Below, piece by piece: positions 8,575 through 17,475 of a stretch of 64,000 nucleotides of DNA. The notes beneath the pieces were generated by a model. The model did no database searches. It was not told the origin of the DNA and was given only the letters and a program-made list of their open reading frames with translations. Made by a program: the position numbers and the translations under genes. The stretch comes from Kluyvera sp036759925 (GTDB lineage Bacteria > Pseudomonadota > Gammaproteobacteria > Enterobacterales > Enterobacteriaceae): NCBI RefSeq assembly GCF_036759925.1, contig NZ_JAPKIB010000001.1, positions 62,001-126,000 on the forward strand, written 5' to 3'. Every line of letters begins with the position of its first letter. The first letter of the stretch is position 1.

Positions 8575-8602
8575 AAAAAAAACGCCAGCAGAGCTGGCGT
8601 TT
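8575..8602 (-). terminator. fadD intrinsic terminator whose U-tract doubles as the rnd U-rich leader
   Basis: On the minus strand the hairpin AACGCCAGC-TCT-GCTGGCGTT is followed by eight U, 19 bases after the fadD stop. The same eight U lie just upstream of the TTG start of rnd, where a U8 stretch is known in E. coli to be needed for efficient rnd translation. Confidence 0.85.
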
Positions 8603-8620
8603 GGCATCATGACTCGTGAC

Positions 8621-10306
8621 TTATCCCTTATTGTCCACTTTGGCGCGGGCTTCGTCACGTAATTCTCGTCTTAAAATTTTACCGACGTTCGACTTTGGCA
8701 ATTCCTTACGGAATTCAACCAGTTTCGGCACTTTATAGCCGGTAAGCTGGCGGCGACAGAAGGTAATCAGCGCCTCTTCGGTGAGACTTTCATCCTTCTT
8801 GACCACGAAAATCTTCACTGCTTCACCGCTGTTGCCGGACGGCACGCCCACGGCGGCCACTTCCAGCACGCCGGTGTGCTGCATCACCACGTCTTCAATT
8901 TCGTTCGGATAAACGTTGAAGCCGGAGACCAGAATCATATCTTTTTTACGGTCGACGATGCGCAGGAAGCCCTCATCGTCCATCACCGCGATATCGCCGG
9001 TGTGCAACCAGCCGTCTTTGATGATTTCAGCGGTAGCGTCAGGACGCTGCCAGTAGCCTTCCATCACCTGCGGCCCTTTGACGCATAGCTCACCCGGCTG
9101 GCCAGCGGGCACTTCGTTATCGTCGTCATCCACCAGCTTCACGTCGGTCGACGGCACCGGCAGGCCAATGCTGCCGCTGTGGTAGTCGATATCGTGCGGG
9201 TTCACGCTCACCAGCGGCGCGCATTCGGTCAGGCCATAGCCTTCCAGCAGATACTGCCCGGTCAGCTTCACCCAGCGTTCCGCCACCGCGTGGTTCACCG
9301 GCATCCCACCGCCTGCGGAGAGATGCAGGGTTGAGAAGTCCAGCTGCTGGAACTCTTTATTGTTCAGCAGCGCGTTAAACAGGGTATTCACCCCGGTCAT
9401 GGCGGTGAACGGGTATTTCGCCAGTTCTTTTACCAGCCCCGGAATATCACGCGGGTTGGTGATGAGGATATTTTTACCGCCCAGTTCGATAAACAGCAGG
9501 CAGTTCATGGTCAGTGCAAAAATGTGGTACAGCGGCAGCGCGGTAATAACCACTTCTTTGCCTTCGTGCAGCAGCGGCCCGTAGGTCGCTTTCACCTGCT
9601 CGAGGTTCGCCAGCATGTTGCGGTGGGTCAGCATCGCCCCTTTCGCCACGCCGGTAGTACCGCCGGTGTACTGCAGGAAGGCGATATCGTCGGCCTTCAC
9701 TTCCGGCTTCACGTACTGCAGGCGATAGCCATTATGCAGCGCGCTGCGGAACGAAATGGCATCCGGCAGGTGATATTTAGGCACCAGCCGTTTGATGTAT
9801 TTGACCACGAAGTTAACCAGCGTGCCTTTCGCCGTGGAGAGCTGGTCACCCATACGGGTCAGAATCACGTGTTTAACCGAAGTTTTGTCGACCACTTTTT
9901 CCAGGGTATGGGCAAAGTTGGAAACGATAACAATCGCCTGCGCGCCGCTGTCGTTCAGCTGATGTTCCAGCTCGCGCGGGGTGTACAGCGGGTTAACGTT
10001 TACCACGATCATCCCGGCACGCAGAATGCCAAACAGGGCGACCGGGTATTGCAGCAGGTTCGGCATCATCAGCGCGACGCGGTCGCTCTGCTTGAGCCCC
10101 AGCCCGTGCTGGAGATAAGCGGCAAAGGCGCGGCTGCGCTCTTCAAGCTTACGGAAGGTCATGACTTCGCCCATGTTGACGAAGCCAGGCTGGTCGGCAA
10201 AGCGCGTTGCCGAGTGTTCGAACAGTTCCACCAGGGATTGATAACGGTCAGGATTGATCTCTGCCGGGACGTCAGCAGGATAACGGTTGAGCCAAACCTT
10301 TTTCAA
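8621..10306 (-). CDS. fadD: Long-chain fatty acid-CoA ligase FadD
   Basis: Activates exogenous long-chain fatty acids to acyl-CoA at the inner membrane, feeding beta-oxidation and providing the ligand of FadR. AMP-binding motif YTGGTTGVAKGAM around residue 210, then LLEGYGLTE and the GWLHTGDIAVMD hinge region, and the C-terminal catalytic lysine segment PKSNVGKILRREL. I chose the TTG at 10304-10306: it follows AGAGGT at 7 bases and gives 561 residues, exactly the E. coli length, where the start is also TTG; the upstream ATG adds 11 unrelated residues. Downstream of yeaY, with its own FadR-like site. Confidence 0.96.
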   Translation of the reverse strand: MKKVWLNRYPADVPAEINPDRYQSLVELFEHSATRFADQPGFVNMGEVMTFRKLEERSRAFAAYLQHGLGLKQSDRVALMMPNLLQYPVALFGILRAGMIVVNVNPLYTPRELEHQLNDSGAQAIVIVSNFAHTLEKVVDKTSVKHVILTRMGDQLSTAKGTLVNFVVKYIKRLVPKYHLPDAISFRSALHNGYRLQYVKPEVKADDIAFLQYTGGTTGVAKGAMLTHRNMLANLEQVKATYGPLLHEGKEVVITALPLYHIFALTMNCLLFIELGGKNILITNPRDIPGLVKELAKYPFTAMTGVNTLFNALLNNKEFQQLDFSTLHLSAGGGMPVNHAVAERWVKLTGQYLLEGYGLTECAPLVSVNPHDIDYHSGSIGLPVPSTDVKLVDDDDNEVPAGQPGELCVKGPQVMEGYWQRPDATAEIIKDGWLHTGDIAVMDDEGFLRIVDRKKDMILVSGFNVYPNEIEDVVMQHTGVLEVAAVGVPSGNSGEAVKIFVVKKDESLTEEALITFCRRQLTGYKVPKLVEFRKELPKSNVGKILRRELRDEARAKVDNKG

Positions 10307-10377
10307 AGCATCACCTCTAAAATACGTATTCGTCGTCATCGCAACCCCAAATGATAAACTTTCGTTAACATTATATT

Positions 10378-10394
10378 AACTCAGCGTACCAGTT
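10378..10394 (-). promoter_or_regulatory. FadR operator-like site upstream of fadD
   Basis: On the fadD strand the 17-mer reads AACTGGTACGCTGAGTT, close to the FadR consensus (AGCTGGTCCGAYNTGTT type, with the invariant CTGGT). It lies about 72 bases before the fadD start, in the position of the known E. coli fadD operators. The cognate regulator gene is at 403-1122. Confidence 0.65.
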
Positions 10395-10461
10395 TAAGAA
10401 TTAATCAGAATTAAGGTTGCGAAGCGCGTCACTCTTTATTTTTTTTATATCCATTACAACG

Positions 10462-10490
10462 AAGAAACAGCGGGCTAGCCGCTGTTTCTT
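10462..10490. terminator. Hairpin between yeaY and fadD
   Basis: A 12-bp perfect inverted repeat (AAGAAACAGCGG/CCGCTGTTTCTT) separates the end of yeaY from the fadD promoter. On the plus strand it is followed by TTTTT; on the yeaY strand the stem itself ends in TTTCTT, so termination of yeaY transcripts is plausible. Confidence 0.6.
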
Positions 10491-10513
10491 TTTTGTCTGC
10501 TTTACATCAGATC

Positions 10514-11095
10514 TTATTCAGTTACAACGTTCCGCACTTCAGCGGGACCGCTGTTATACCATCCCCAACCACCGTAACCGTAGTTCCAGGGGCGCGGACC
10601 AAACATCCATGGGTCGATGGGCTGCGGCGGCATAACTACCTGCTGAGCCACATGCCAGCGTTTGTAACCCGTCGCTTTCATCTGCAGGAAGTTATATTTG
10701 GTGGTGCCGACTTTGCCTTCCACCGCGCCAACAATAGGCCCCACCACCGTGACAAGCTGACCACGGAAATCTACCGGGTCGAGGAAGCCGTTCACATCGG
10801 CATAGATTCGCCCACGCGAGGCTTCACCCAGAATCGGGCGCGCGCCGCTGTCCAGAGGGACGGTGGCGATTTCCAGACGGGTATTGCCCTGCTGGTTTTC
10901 AATGCCAACGACGGTCCCGCCAAAGCGAGCCTCCTGGCCCACATACAGCTGCGGCGCCGCCATGACCCGCACCAGATCCTGCTGCGGCGTTGGGCTACTG
11001 CCCTGAATGGCATCCGGCACGCTGACGCAGCCGCTTAACGCGAAGGCGATAAGCCCAACGGCGGCTCCACGAATCACAAAACTTTTACCTGCCAT
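10514..11095 (-). CDS. yeaY: Slp-family outer membrane lipoprotein YeaY
   Basis: 193-residue lipoprotein of the Slp family. The signal peptide ends in the lipobox LSGC with the lipidated Cys at residue 23; Val follows, so outer-membrane sorting is expected rather than inner-membrane retention. The mature part has the Slp-type barrel (YVGQEARFGGTVVGIEN, DFRGQLVTVVGP) and a Trp/Tyr/Gly-rich tail near the C-terminus. Start ATG preceded by AGGAG. It sits between tsaB and fadD, the E. coli order. Role unknown; the paralogue Slp is starvation-inducible. Confidence 0.93.
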   Translation of the reverse strand: MAGKSFVIRGAAVGLIAFALSGCVSVPDAIQGSSPTPQQDLVRVMAAPQLYVGQEARFGGTVVGIENQQGNTRLEIATVPLDSGARPILGEASRGRIYADVNGFLDPVDFRGQLVTVVGPIVGAVEGKVGTTKYNFLQMKATGYKRWHVAQQVVMPPQPIDPWMFGPRPWNYGYGGWGWYNSGPAEVRNVVTE

Positions 11096-11135
11096 GATGC
11101 TGCTCCTGATTTTTACGCTCTCTACCTACTGAGAT

Positions 11136-11831
11136 TCATTCGCGGCCAGGAAGTTTCTTCCACGCAACGTTGTTACGTAAATAAACCGGTTCTGCTTTGT
11201 CCACGGCGACGGTTTTCCCCTGCTCCAGCATGGCACAGGCGATCGGCAGCATGTCTTCAGCTTCCGGTAACGTCACGTTGCCATCGACCAGCGTGGCGTT
11301 CGCGCCCTTCGTCATATCAGGCCATGCGGCCCAACCGGTGCCCACGGTCGCCCATTCACCGCTCAACTCCGCCAGACGCTGTTGTACCGCTTCCGGTTTC
11401 AGCACCGCTTCGCTCTCTTCGCCGTGCCAGATACCGTTTTCATCACGCTGGTATTCGGCCCAGTAAACTTCACCCATACGGGCGTCGATAGCCGCCAGCA
11501 CGCGGGTCGCACCCTGCTTACGCCAGGCGCCCTGCGCCATGGTAACGAGGGTCGATATGCCGATCATCGGCAGCTCTGCACCCAGCGCCAGCCCTTGCGC
11601 AATACCAATGCCGATACGCACGCCGGTGAAGCTGCCCGGCCCACGGCCGAACGCCAGTGCGTCGAGGTCGGTCAGGCTTACGCCGCCTTGAGTGAGGATA
11701 TCCTGCACGATAGGCAGGATACGTTGGGTGTGTTCCCGAGGACAAAGCTCGAAGTGGGCACTGGTGTTGCCATCATTCCACAGAGCAGCCGAGCAGGCTT
11801 CCGTGGCGGTATCGATAGCCAGAATTCGCAT
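11136..11831 (-). CDS. tsaB: tRNA threonylcarbamoyladenosine biosynthesis protein TsaB
   Basis: Non-catalytic partner of TsaD in making t6A37 on ANN-decoding tRNAs. The ASKHA-fold N-terminus is clear: ILAIDTATEACSAALW, then ALAFGRGPGSFTGVRIG, which contains the dimer interface helix. 231 residues, as in E. coli. It follows yoaA by 58 bases and precedes yeaY by 40 on the same strand, so yoaA-tsaB-yeaY could be partly co-transcribed. Expected to be essential. Confidence 0.96.
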   Translation of the reverse strand: MRILAIDTATEACSAALWNDGNTSAHFELCPREHTQRILPIVQDILTQGGVSLTDLDALAFGRGPGSFTGVRIGIGIAQGLALGAELPMIGISTLVTMAQGAWRKQGATRVLAAIDARMGEVYWAEYQRDENGIWHGEESEAVLKPEAVQQRLAELSGEWATVGTGWAAWPDMTKGANATLVDGNVTLPEAEDMLPIACAMLEQGKTVAVDKAEPVYLRNNVAWKKLPGRE

Positions 11832-11889
11832 GGTTAGTCGCGCTCTCGATCAACAAAATGGCGCGCATCTTACCACACTTTGCTCTGCA

Positions 11890-13800
11890 TTACCGCGTCG
11901 ATGACAGCGCCAGGAAACGCGTCGCCCGTCGAATATCACGGGTGCGCGGTGCCGGCGGCAGGCTGGCGAGGAAGGTTGCGCCGTAGGGGCGCATCACCAG
12001 GCGGTTGTCGCAAATCACCAGCACCCCGCGATCGTCAACGTCACGAATCAGTCGCCCTACCCCCTGCTTGAGAGTAATCACCGCATCCGGAAGCTGTACC
12101 TCCTCAAACGGGTCGCCGCCGCGCAGCCGGCAGTCTTCCATGCGCGCTTTCAGCAGTGGGTCGTCCGGAGAGGTGAACGGCAGTTTGTCGATGATCACCA
12201 ATGACAGCGCATCGCCGCGCACGTCGACCCCTTCCCAGAAGCTGCTGGTCGCCACCAGCAGAGCGTTACCGGCGCTGACAAACTGCTGAAGCAGCTGGCC
12301 TTTGCTGGTCTCCCCCTGCAACAGCACCGGTAGCGTCATGGTGGCGCGGAACTGTTCAGCGAGGTCGCGCATCATGGCGTGTGAGGTGCAGAGCATAAAG
12401 CAGCGTCCGTCGTTGGCCTCAATTAGCGGTTTCAGCATCGCCGCCAGGTGGCGCGCGGCCCCCGGCTGATTCGGCAGCGGCAGGTTGCGCGGCACGCACA
12501 GCAGCGCCTGGGTGGCATAGTCAAACGGGCTTGGCAGCAGCAGCGATTCCGCCGCTTCAATACCGAGGCGTTCGGTAAAGTGGTGCAGGTCGTCGTTGAC
12601 CGACAGCGTCGCGGAGGTAAAGATCCAGCTGCCCGGCTTGGCCGCCATCACCTCTTTGAATTTATCCGCTACGGTGAGCGGCGTCAGCGCCAGGGTAAAG
12701 TGGCGGGAGTTGCATTCGTACCAGTAGCTGTAGCCGGGCTTGTTGATCTCTTTAAGGCGCTTTAAGCGTGCGCGATACAGGGTCGCGCGTTCGAAAGCGG
12801 CATCGAGCAAGGCAGAGCGGCCCAGCGACAGCTTCGCCACGTCGTAGCACAGTTCCAGAGCATCATCGAGCAGCAGCAGCGAGCGCTGCACGGCGGTTTC
12901 CGCCAGCAGTTCACGCAGATTGCCACGGTAGCCGGGGTCGCCCACTTGCAGGCGGAAATCCTGGGTGGCCTGCGCCAGACGGTCGGCGCACTTTTGCAAC
13001 TGCTGGGTATCTTTCAGTTCGGTGCGGTAGGCAATGACCACGTCTTTGGCGAGGTCCAGCAACTGACGGCTGGAGAGCGATTGACCAAAGTACTGGCTGG
13101 CGATATCCGGCAGCTGATGGGCTTCATCGAAGATCATCACGTCAGCCTCGGGGATAAGCTCGCCAAAGCCGCTCTCTTTCACCACCATGTCGGCGAGGAA
13201 CAGGTGATGGTTGACCACCACCACGTCAGCATCCATCGCTTTTTTGCGCGCTTTCACCACAAAGCAGTCCTGATACTGCGGGCAATCGCTGCCCAGACAG
13301 TTATCGTTGGTGCTGGTGACCAGCGGCCAGGCCTGGGAGTCTTCCGCCACGCTGACGCAGGTGCTGATGTCACCGTCCACGGTCTGGTTAGCCCAGCTGC
13401 GCAGTAAAATAACGTCGCTGAGGGTTTGCACCGGCAGGTCGCCGCCCGCCATCGCCTGCTGCTCTAAACGCTCGAGGCAAAGATAGTTTGAACGCCCTTT
13501 CAGCAGCGCCAGCTTACCGGTAAAGGTCAGCGCCGTGGCGACGGTCGGCAGGTCACGGCTGTAGAGCTGATCCTGCAATGCCTTCGAGCCAGTAGAGATA
13601 ATGGCTTTTTTACCTGAACGCAGCGCAGGAGCCAGATAGGCGTAGGTTTTCCCGGTCCCGGTCCCCGCTTCCACCACCAGCGGCTGGCCGTTATCAATCG
13701 CCTTCGCGACGGCGTGCGCCATCTGACGCTGCGGTTCACGCGGTTTAAAGCCGGTTATCGCCTGCGATAGCTGGCCATCTTCTGCAAAATCGTCCGTCAC
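11890..13800 (-). CDS. yoaA: DinG/XPD-family DNA helicase YoaA
   Basis: 636-residue superfamily 2 helicase with an iron-sulfur cluster, known in E. coli to pair with the Pol III chi subunit (HolC) in repair of stalled forks. Walker A is EAGTGTGKTYAYL near residue 41, the four-cysteine cluster is around residues 112-180 (CLERL, GSDCPQYQDCFV), the DEAH box is FDEAHQLP, and motif VI is QGVGRLIRD near the C-terminus. Divergent from yoaB, adjacent to tsaB; same order as E. coli. Confidence 0.96.
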   Translation of the reverse strand: MTDDFAEDGQLSQAITGFKPREPQRQMAHAVAKAIDNGQPLVVEAGTGTGKTYAYLAPALRSGKKAIISTGSKALQDQLYSRDLPTVATALTFTGKLALLKGRSNYLCLERLEQQAMAGGDLPVQTLSDVILLRSWANQTVDGDISTCVSVAEDSQAWPLVTSTNDNCLGSDCPQYQDCFVVKARKKAMDADVVVVNHHLFLADMVVKESGFGELIPEADVMIFDEAHQLPDIASQYFGQSLSSRQLLDLAKDVVIAYRTELKDTQQLQKCADRLAQATQDFRLQVGDPGYRGNLRELLAETAVQRSLLLLDDALELCYDVAKLSLGRSALLDAAFERATLYRARLKRLKEINKPGYSYWYECNSRHFTLALTPLTVADKFKEVMAAKPGSWIFTSATLSVNDDLHHFTERLGIEAAESLLLPSPFDYATQALLCVPRNLPLPNQPGAARHLAAMLKPLIEANDGRCFMLCTSHAMMRDLAEQFRATMTLPVLLQGETSKGQLLQQFVSAGNALLVATSSFWEGVDVRGDALSLVIIDKLPFTSPDDPLLKARMEDCRLRGGDPFEEVQLPDAVITLKQGVGRLIRDVDDRGVLVICDNRLVMRPYGATFLASLPPAPRTRDIRRATRFLALSSTR

Positions 13801-13927
13801 GTTACCCCCTGGAAAAATTCCCAGTGATTATGTCAGGCGAACCCCGCTTATGCCAGCCGAAGTCGTGACGCGGCGTCAACATTGTGGCAGTCTTAGCGCG
13901 TTTACGTGATGTTAAAAGGAAAATGAA

Positions 13928-14272
13928 ATGACAATTGTACGTATTGATGCCGAAGCCCGTTGGTCTGATGTCGTTATTCATAACAATACGCTGTACTACA
14001 CCGGCGTACCGGCAAACCTGGACGCCGATGCGTTTGAGCAGACGGCAAATACGCTGGCGCAGATTGATGCGGTGCTGGAAAAACAGGGCAGCAATAAGTC
14101 GCGCATTCTCGACGCCACCATTTTCCTGCCGGACGGCGACGATTTCGCCGCCATGAACAAAGCGTGGGATGCGTGGGTAGTCGCCGGTCACGCGCCAGTG
14201 CGCTGCACCGTGCAGGCGAAGCTGATGAACCCAAAATATAAGGTTGAGATTAAGATTATCGCCGCGGTGTAA
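13928..14272 (+). CDS. yoaB: RidA/YjgF family protein YoaB
   Basis: 114-residue member of the RidA (enamine/imine deaminase) superfamily, homologous to E. coli YoaB. The C-terminal PVRCTVQAKLMNPKYKVEI has the Arg that in RidA binds substrate carboxylates (R in APVRCTV). A ribosome site (AAAGGA) lies just upstream. Divergent from yoaA. The subfamily's physiological substrate is not known. The accessory polysaccharide locus begins just downstream; yoaC, which follows in E. coli, is missing. Confidence 0.94.
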   Translation: MTIVRIDAEARWSDVVIHNNTLYYTGVPANLDADAFEQTANTLAQIDAVLEKQGSNKSRILDATIFLPDGDDFAAMNKAWDAWVVAGHAPVRCTVQAKLMNPKYKVEIKIIAAV

Positions 14273-14284
14273 ATCGGTATATTG

Positions 14285-14362
14285 TGCCTTCCCGGAGTCG
14301 GCGCAGGCGCCTCGTCCGGGCTACATCTTGGGTAGCCCGGCCAAGCGCAGCGCCGCCGGGGG
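14285..14362. repeat. REP-type repeat pair between yoaB and the lyase locus
   Basis: Two inverted units, TTCCCGGAGTCGGCGC...GTCCGGGCTAC and GTAGCCCGGCCAAGCGCAGC, at the convergent junction between yoaB and the first lyase gene. A nearly identical arrangement occurs at 29741-29825. Confidence 0.7.
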
Positions 14363-14371
14363 GACTCTCTT

Positions 14372-15514
14372 CTACAACCCCGGACACCACATCAGCTGCT
14401 CTTTCAACTGCAGCGTCTCCTGCGGCAAGCACTTCAGCACGTCGCGATAGCTCGGCGACTGCTTCGGATACCCGCGCTGCGTCTGCAGCAGGACCCGCAG
14501 CGCGCTATCCCAGACAATGCCCTGCAAATCGCTATACGGCCACAGATCCGGTTCGCGGATAAACGGCACCAGGTAATCAATCCCCTGCTTCACTCCGCGT
14601 CCGTCACGAATGTGGTTCCAGCGATCAAACTCGACGTGCTCGGCATAGCGGTTGAGCAGCAAATGCGCCTCAAGGTTGAATAGCGAGTAGTGGAACGGAA
14701 TGGTACGCTCCAGCTCCATCGTCTGCTTGCCGTCCTGATCAATCTGCGCCGCCATCCGCTGGGTGATACCCTGCTCAATAATCCGCGCCACCAGCCCTTT
14801 ATCACCGTAGAACAGCGCGTTGACCGCACGCTGGGCGTCGTACCAGGTGCCGTGGTTATTGTGCCAGACGTATTCGGAATGACCGATATCGCTGTAGTAC
14901 ATCCAGTGGTTAAAGTCGCGGAACCACTGGTGCAGGCCGATGATATCGTCGGTATCCAGCACGCTGGCGGCATTAATCAGCCCGATAGTATCGACCACCA
15001 TCCACAGCAGGCGAGTGTCGATAAGCCCGGTGCCACGTCCGGAGACCACGCCGGGGATCGCCTGGCCGTAGTTCAGATGCGGGTTCATGCGCGTGTCGCC
15101 GTCGAGGAACCAGCAGCGGATCTGCACCGCGGCCGCCTGCGCATACTGGCGCTGCCCGGTGAAGTACCACGCCAGCCCCAGCGTCAGGCAGCGCTCGCAC
15201 ATGCGGATAATGCGCGAGGTGTCGGTATCGTTATTTTCGCACTGCGGGTTGATATGCCCGTCGCGGCGAATGTAGGGCAGCCCGTTGGGCCGCCGTGGGT
15301 TTGGCCACCAGTAGGTGCCCAGACTGTAGTAATCATGCGCGTCGCCGCTCGCCGGGCGCAGCTTTTTATGCACCACGCTTTCCGGCGGCTCGCGCTTAAG
15401 CGTATCCGCTTCGGCCACCAGCTTGCTCAGGGCCAGCTGCAGCGGCGAGAATGGCTGTTTCAGGCCCGCACGGGCGTTTTCCAGACAGGTTTCATCAAGG
15501 GTGTACAGCTTCAT
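14372..15514 (-). CDS. Alginate lyase family protein, no signal peptide (cytoplasmic)
   Basis: About 380 residues with the alginate-lyase fold (PL5-like, Pfam Alginate_lyase). Shared motifs with the paralogue at 20249 are YYSLGTYWWPNP, GLPYIRRDGHINP, the probable catalytic WHNNHGTWYDAQ (the Asn-His pair corresponds to the PL5 catalytic NNH) and ELERTIPFHYSLFNLEA. No signal peptide is seen, so it should act in the cytoplasm. The ATG at 15514 has AAGG six bases upstream; a GTG two codons earlier is possible. It starts 7 bases after the ABC ATPase stop, the last gene of the leftward operon. True substrate unknown: an acidic polysaccharide or oligosaccharide, not necessarily alginate. Confidence 0.85.
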   Translation of the reverse strand: MKLYTLDETCLENARAGLKQPFSPLQLALSKLVAEADTLKREPPESVVHKKLRPASGDAHDYYSLGTYWWPNPRRPNGLPYIRRDGHINPQCENNDTDTSRIIRMCERCLTLGLAWYFTGQRQYAQAAAVQIRCWFLDGDTRMNPHLNYGQAIPGVVSGRGTGLIDTRLLWMVVDTIGLINAASVLDTDDIIGLHQWFRDFNHWMYYSDIGHSEYVWHNNHGTWYDAQRAVNALFYGDKGLVARIIEQGITQRMAAQIDQDGKQTMELERTIPFHYSLFNLEAHLLLNRYAEHVEFDRWNHIRDGRGVKQGIDYLVPFIREPDLWPYSDLQGIVWDSALRVLLQTQRGYPKQSPSYRDVLKCLPQETLQLKEQLMWCPGL

Positions 15515-15521
15515 CGCCACC

Positions 15522-16616
15522 TTATTGACCCTCCAGGCACGCTATGCGCAGACCGCTTTGCGCATCAAACAGATGCACGCCGGAGAGCTTCGGCTGTAGC
15601 CAGATAGTGTCACCCTCTTTCACCGCCAGACGCTGCTTAAACACCGAGGTAAACGCCCCGCCGCCGGTATCGCAGAACAGCTGCATATCCGAACCGGTGT
15701 TCTCCACCGCCGTGACCTTCGCCGCTAGCGCATCGTCGCGGGCTTCGTGTACCACGTTGACCTGTTCCGGGCGAATGGCGTACACCACCTGCTGGCCGTC
15801 GGTCACCTGTAGCCCTACCGGCAGCGCCAGCAGCGATCCATCTTTCAGGCGCAGGCTGGTGCTATTGCCGCTGAGCACCACTTCCCCCTTCAACTGGTTA
15901 ATTTCCGGCGAGCCGATAAACCCGGCAACGAACAGGTTGGCCGGTTGGTCGTACAGCTCCAGCGGCGTGCCCGCCTGTTCAATGCGCCCGTCGCGCAGGA
16001 CCACGATCATCTGCCCCATGGTCATCGCTTCAATCTGATCGTGGGTGACGTACACCGAGGTGGTTTTCAGACGACGGTGCAGCTCGCGAATTTCACCGCG
16101 CACCTGGGTACGCAGCTTGGCGTCGAGGTTCGACAGCGGTTCATCGAACAGGAATACCTGCGGCTTACGTACGATGGCGCGCCCCATCGCCACGCGCTGA
16201 CGCTGGCCGCCGGAGAGATCTTTTGGCAGACGCTCCAGCAGCGGCTCCAGCCCGAGCAGCGCCGCCGCTTCATCGACTTTCTGTTTGATTTCCGTTTTCG
16301 GCAGCCGCGCCATCTTCAGCGCAAAGCCCATGTTTTCGCGCACCGTCATCTGCGGGTAGAGCGCATAGCTCTGGAATACCATCGCGATATCACGCAGCTT
16401 CGGCTCCACCTCGGTGACATCACGTTCGTTGATGTGCACTTCCCCGGCGGAAATCTCCTCCAGCCCGGCAATCATCCGCAGCAGCGTCGACTTCCCGCAG
16501 CCGCTCGGCCCCACCAGCACGCAGAACTCGCCGTCAGGGATAGTCAACGACACATCTTTAATGACGTGAGCATCACCGTATGATTTGCGCACGCTATTTA
16601 ATACAACAGATCCCAT
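15522..16616 (-). CDS. ABC transporter ATPase, MalK/UgpC type (sugar import)
   Basis: 364-residue ATPase of a CUT1-type carbohydrate importer. Walker A GPSGCGKST, signature LSGGQRQRVAMGRA, Walker B VFLFDEPLSNLD and H-loop VTHDQ are all intact, followed by a C-terminal TOBE/regulatory domain (about 235-364). The start MGSVVLNSVRKSYG is chosen because AAGGGG precedes it; the longer frame adds 46 residues overlapping the upstream permease region. It lies 10 bases after a permease gene. It energises import of the oligosaccharide bound by the protein at 18431-19720. Confidence 0.93.
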   Translation of the reverse strand: MGSVVLNSVRKSYGDAHVIKDVSLTIPDGEFCVLVGPSGCGKSTLLRMIAGLEEISAGEVHINERDVTEVEPKLRDIAMVFQSYALYPQMTVRENMGFALKMARLPKTEIKQKVDEAAALLGLEPLLERLPKDLSGGQRQRVAMGRAIVRKPQVFLFDEPLSNLDAKLRTQVRGEIRELHRRLKTTSVYVTHDQIEAMTMGQMIVVLRDGRIEQAGTPLELYDQPANLFVAGFIGSPEINQLKGEVVLSGNSTSLRLKDGSLLALPVGLQVTDGQQVVYAIRPEQVNVVHEARDDALAAKVTAVENTGSDMQLFCDTGGGAFTSVFKQRLAVKEGDTIWLQPKLSGVHLFDAQSGLRIACLEGQ

Positions 16617-16626
16617 CGGTAACCCC

Positions 16627-17466
16627 TTATCCTTTGACCGCGCCGGACATGATCCCGCGGTTGAAATGTTTTTGCAGACCCAGATAGACGATGATGCTTG
16701 GCAGCATCGCCAGTAGCGTAATGGCGATAAAAATGTTCGGCGTGATGCTCTCATCGGTACGCAGCGTGCCGAGGATCACCGGAATGGTGTTCAGGCTGTC
16801 CTGATTCACCACAATCAGCGGCAGCAGGTACTGGTCCCAAATCATAATGAAGCCGAAGGTCACTACCGTACCCAGCGCCGGTTTCACCAGTGGCAGAATG
16901 ACGTGGAAGAAGATCTGCCACTCGTTCGCGCCATCGATACGCGCCGCTTCTTCCAGCTCTTTCGGGATGGCCGACATAAACTCGGTCAGCACGAAGATGG
17001 AGAAGGCCCAGCCCACTACCGGCAGGATCATCCCGAGGTAGCTGTTGTACAGCGACGCATCGATAAACGGCAGCCGCCAGTTGATTATCATGTACAGCGG
17101 AATGGCGATAACCTCTTCCGGCAGCATCATGGTGGATAAAATCACCAGGCTGACCAGCGCGACGCCGCGAAACTTCTTACGGGCCAGGGCATAGGCCGCC
17201 AGCGCGCTGACCGACACCTGCAGGATGGTGCCGAAGAACACCACCAGAATGGAGTTCAGCAGATACTGCCAGACGCCGATATCCATCCACGCGAAGATGA
17301 AGTTTTCAAACGAGAACTGATTCGGCCAGGCCAGCAGTTCGCCCGGCTTGACCGGCGCGCCGCTAAAGGCGGTAGCCACAATGCCCCAGAACGGCCCGAC
17401 GAAGACAATCAGCAGCAGCGCGTAGATGCACCAGCGCCCAACGGTATCCCAACGTTTACTCAACAT
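16627..17466 (-). CDS. ABC sugar transporter permease, MalG type
   Basis: 279-residue inner-membrane permease with about six membrane segments and the ATPase-contact EAA loop in near-consensus form (EAARIDGANEWQIFFHVILP). The ATG at 17466 has AAGGAG five bases upstream; the adjoining GTG is too close to it. The gap to the partner permease stop is 9 bases. Together with the gene at 17476 it forms the heterodimeric membrane domain of a CUT1 importer. Confidence 0.92.
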   Translation of the reverse strand: MLSKRWDTVGRWCIYALLLIVFVGPFWGIVATAFSGAPVKPGELLAWPNQFSFENFIFAWMDIGVWQYLLNSILVVFFGTILQVSVSALAAYALARKKFRGVALVSLVILSTMMLPEEVIAIPLYMIINWRLPFIDASLYNSYLGMILPVVGWAFSIFVLTEFMSAIPKELEEAARIDGANEWQIFFHVILPLVKPALGTVVTFGFIMIWDQYLLPLIVVNQDSLNTIPVILGTLRTDESITPNIFIAITLLAMLPSIIVYLGLQKHFNRGIMSGAVKG

Positions 17467-17475
17467 CACGGCTCC

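Noticed and set aside
14690..15607. 305-codon plus-strand frame opposite the cytoplasmic lyase
   Set aside because: Antisense shadow of the lyase and ATPase genes, whose motifs are intact on the minus strand.
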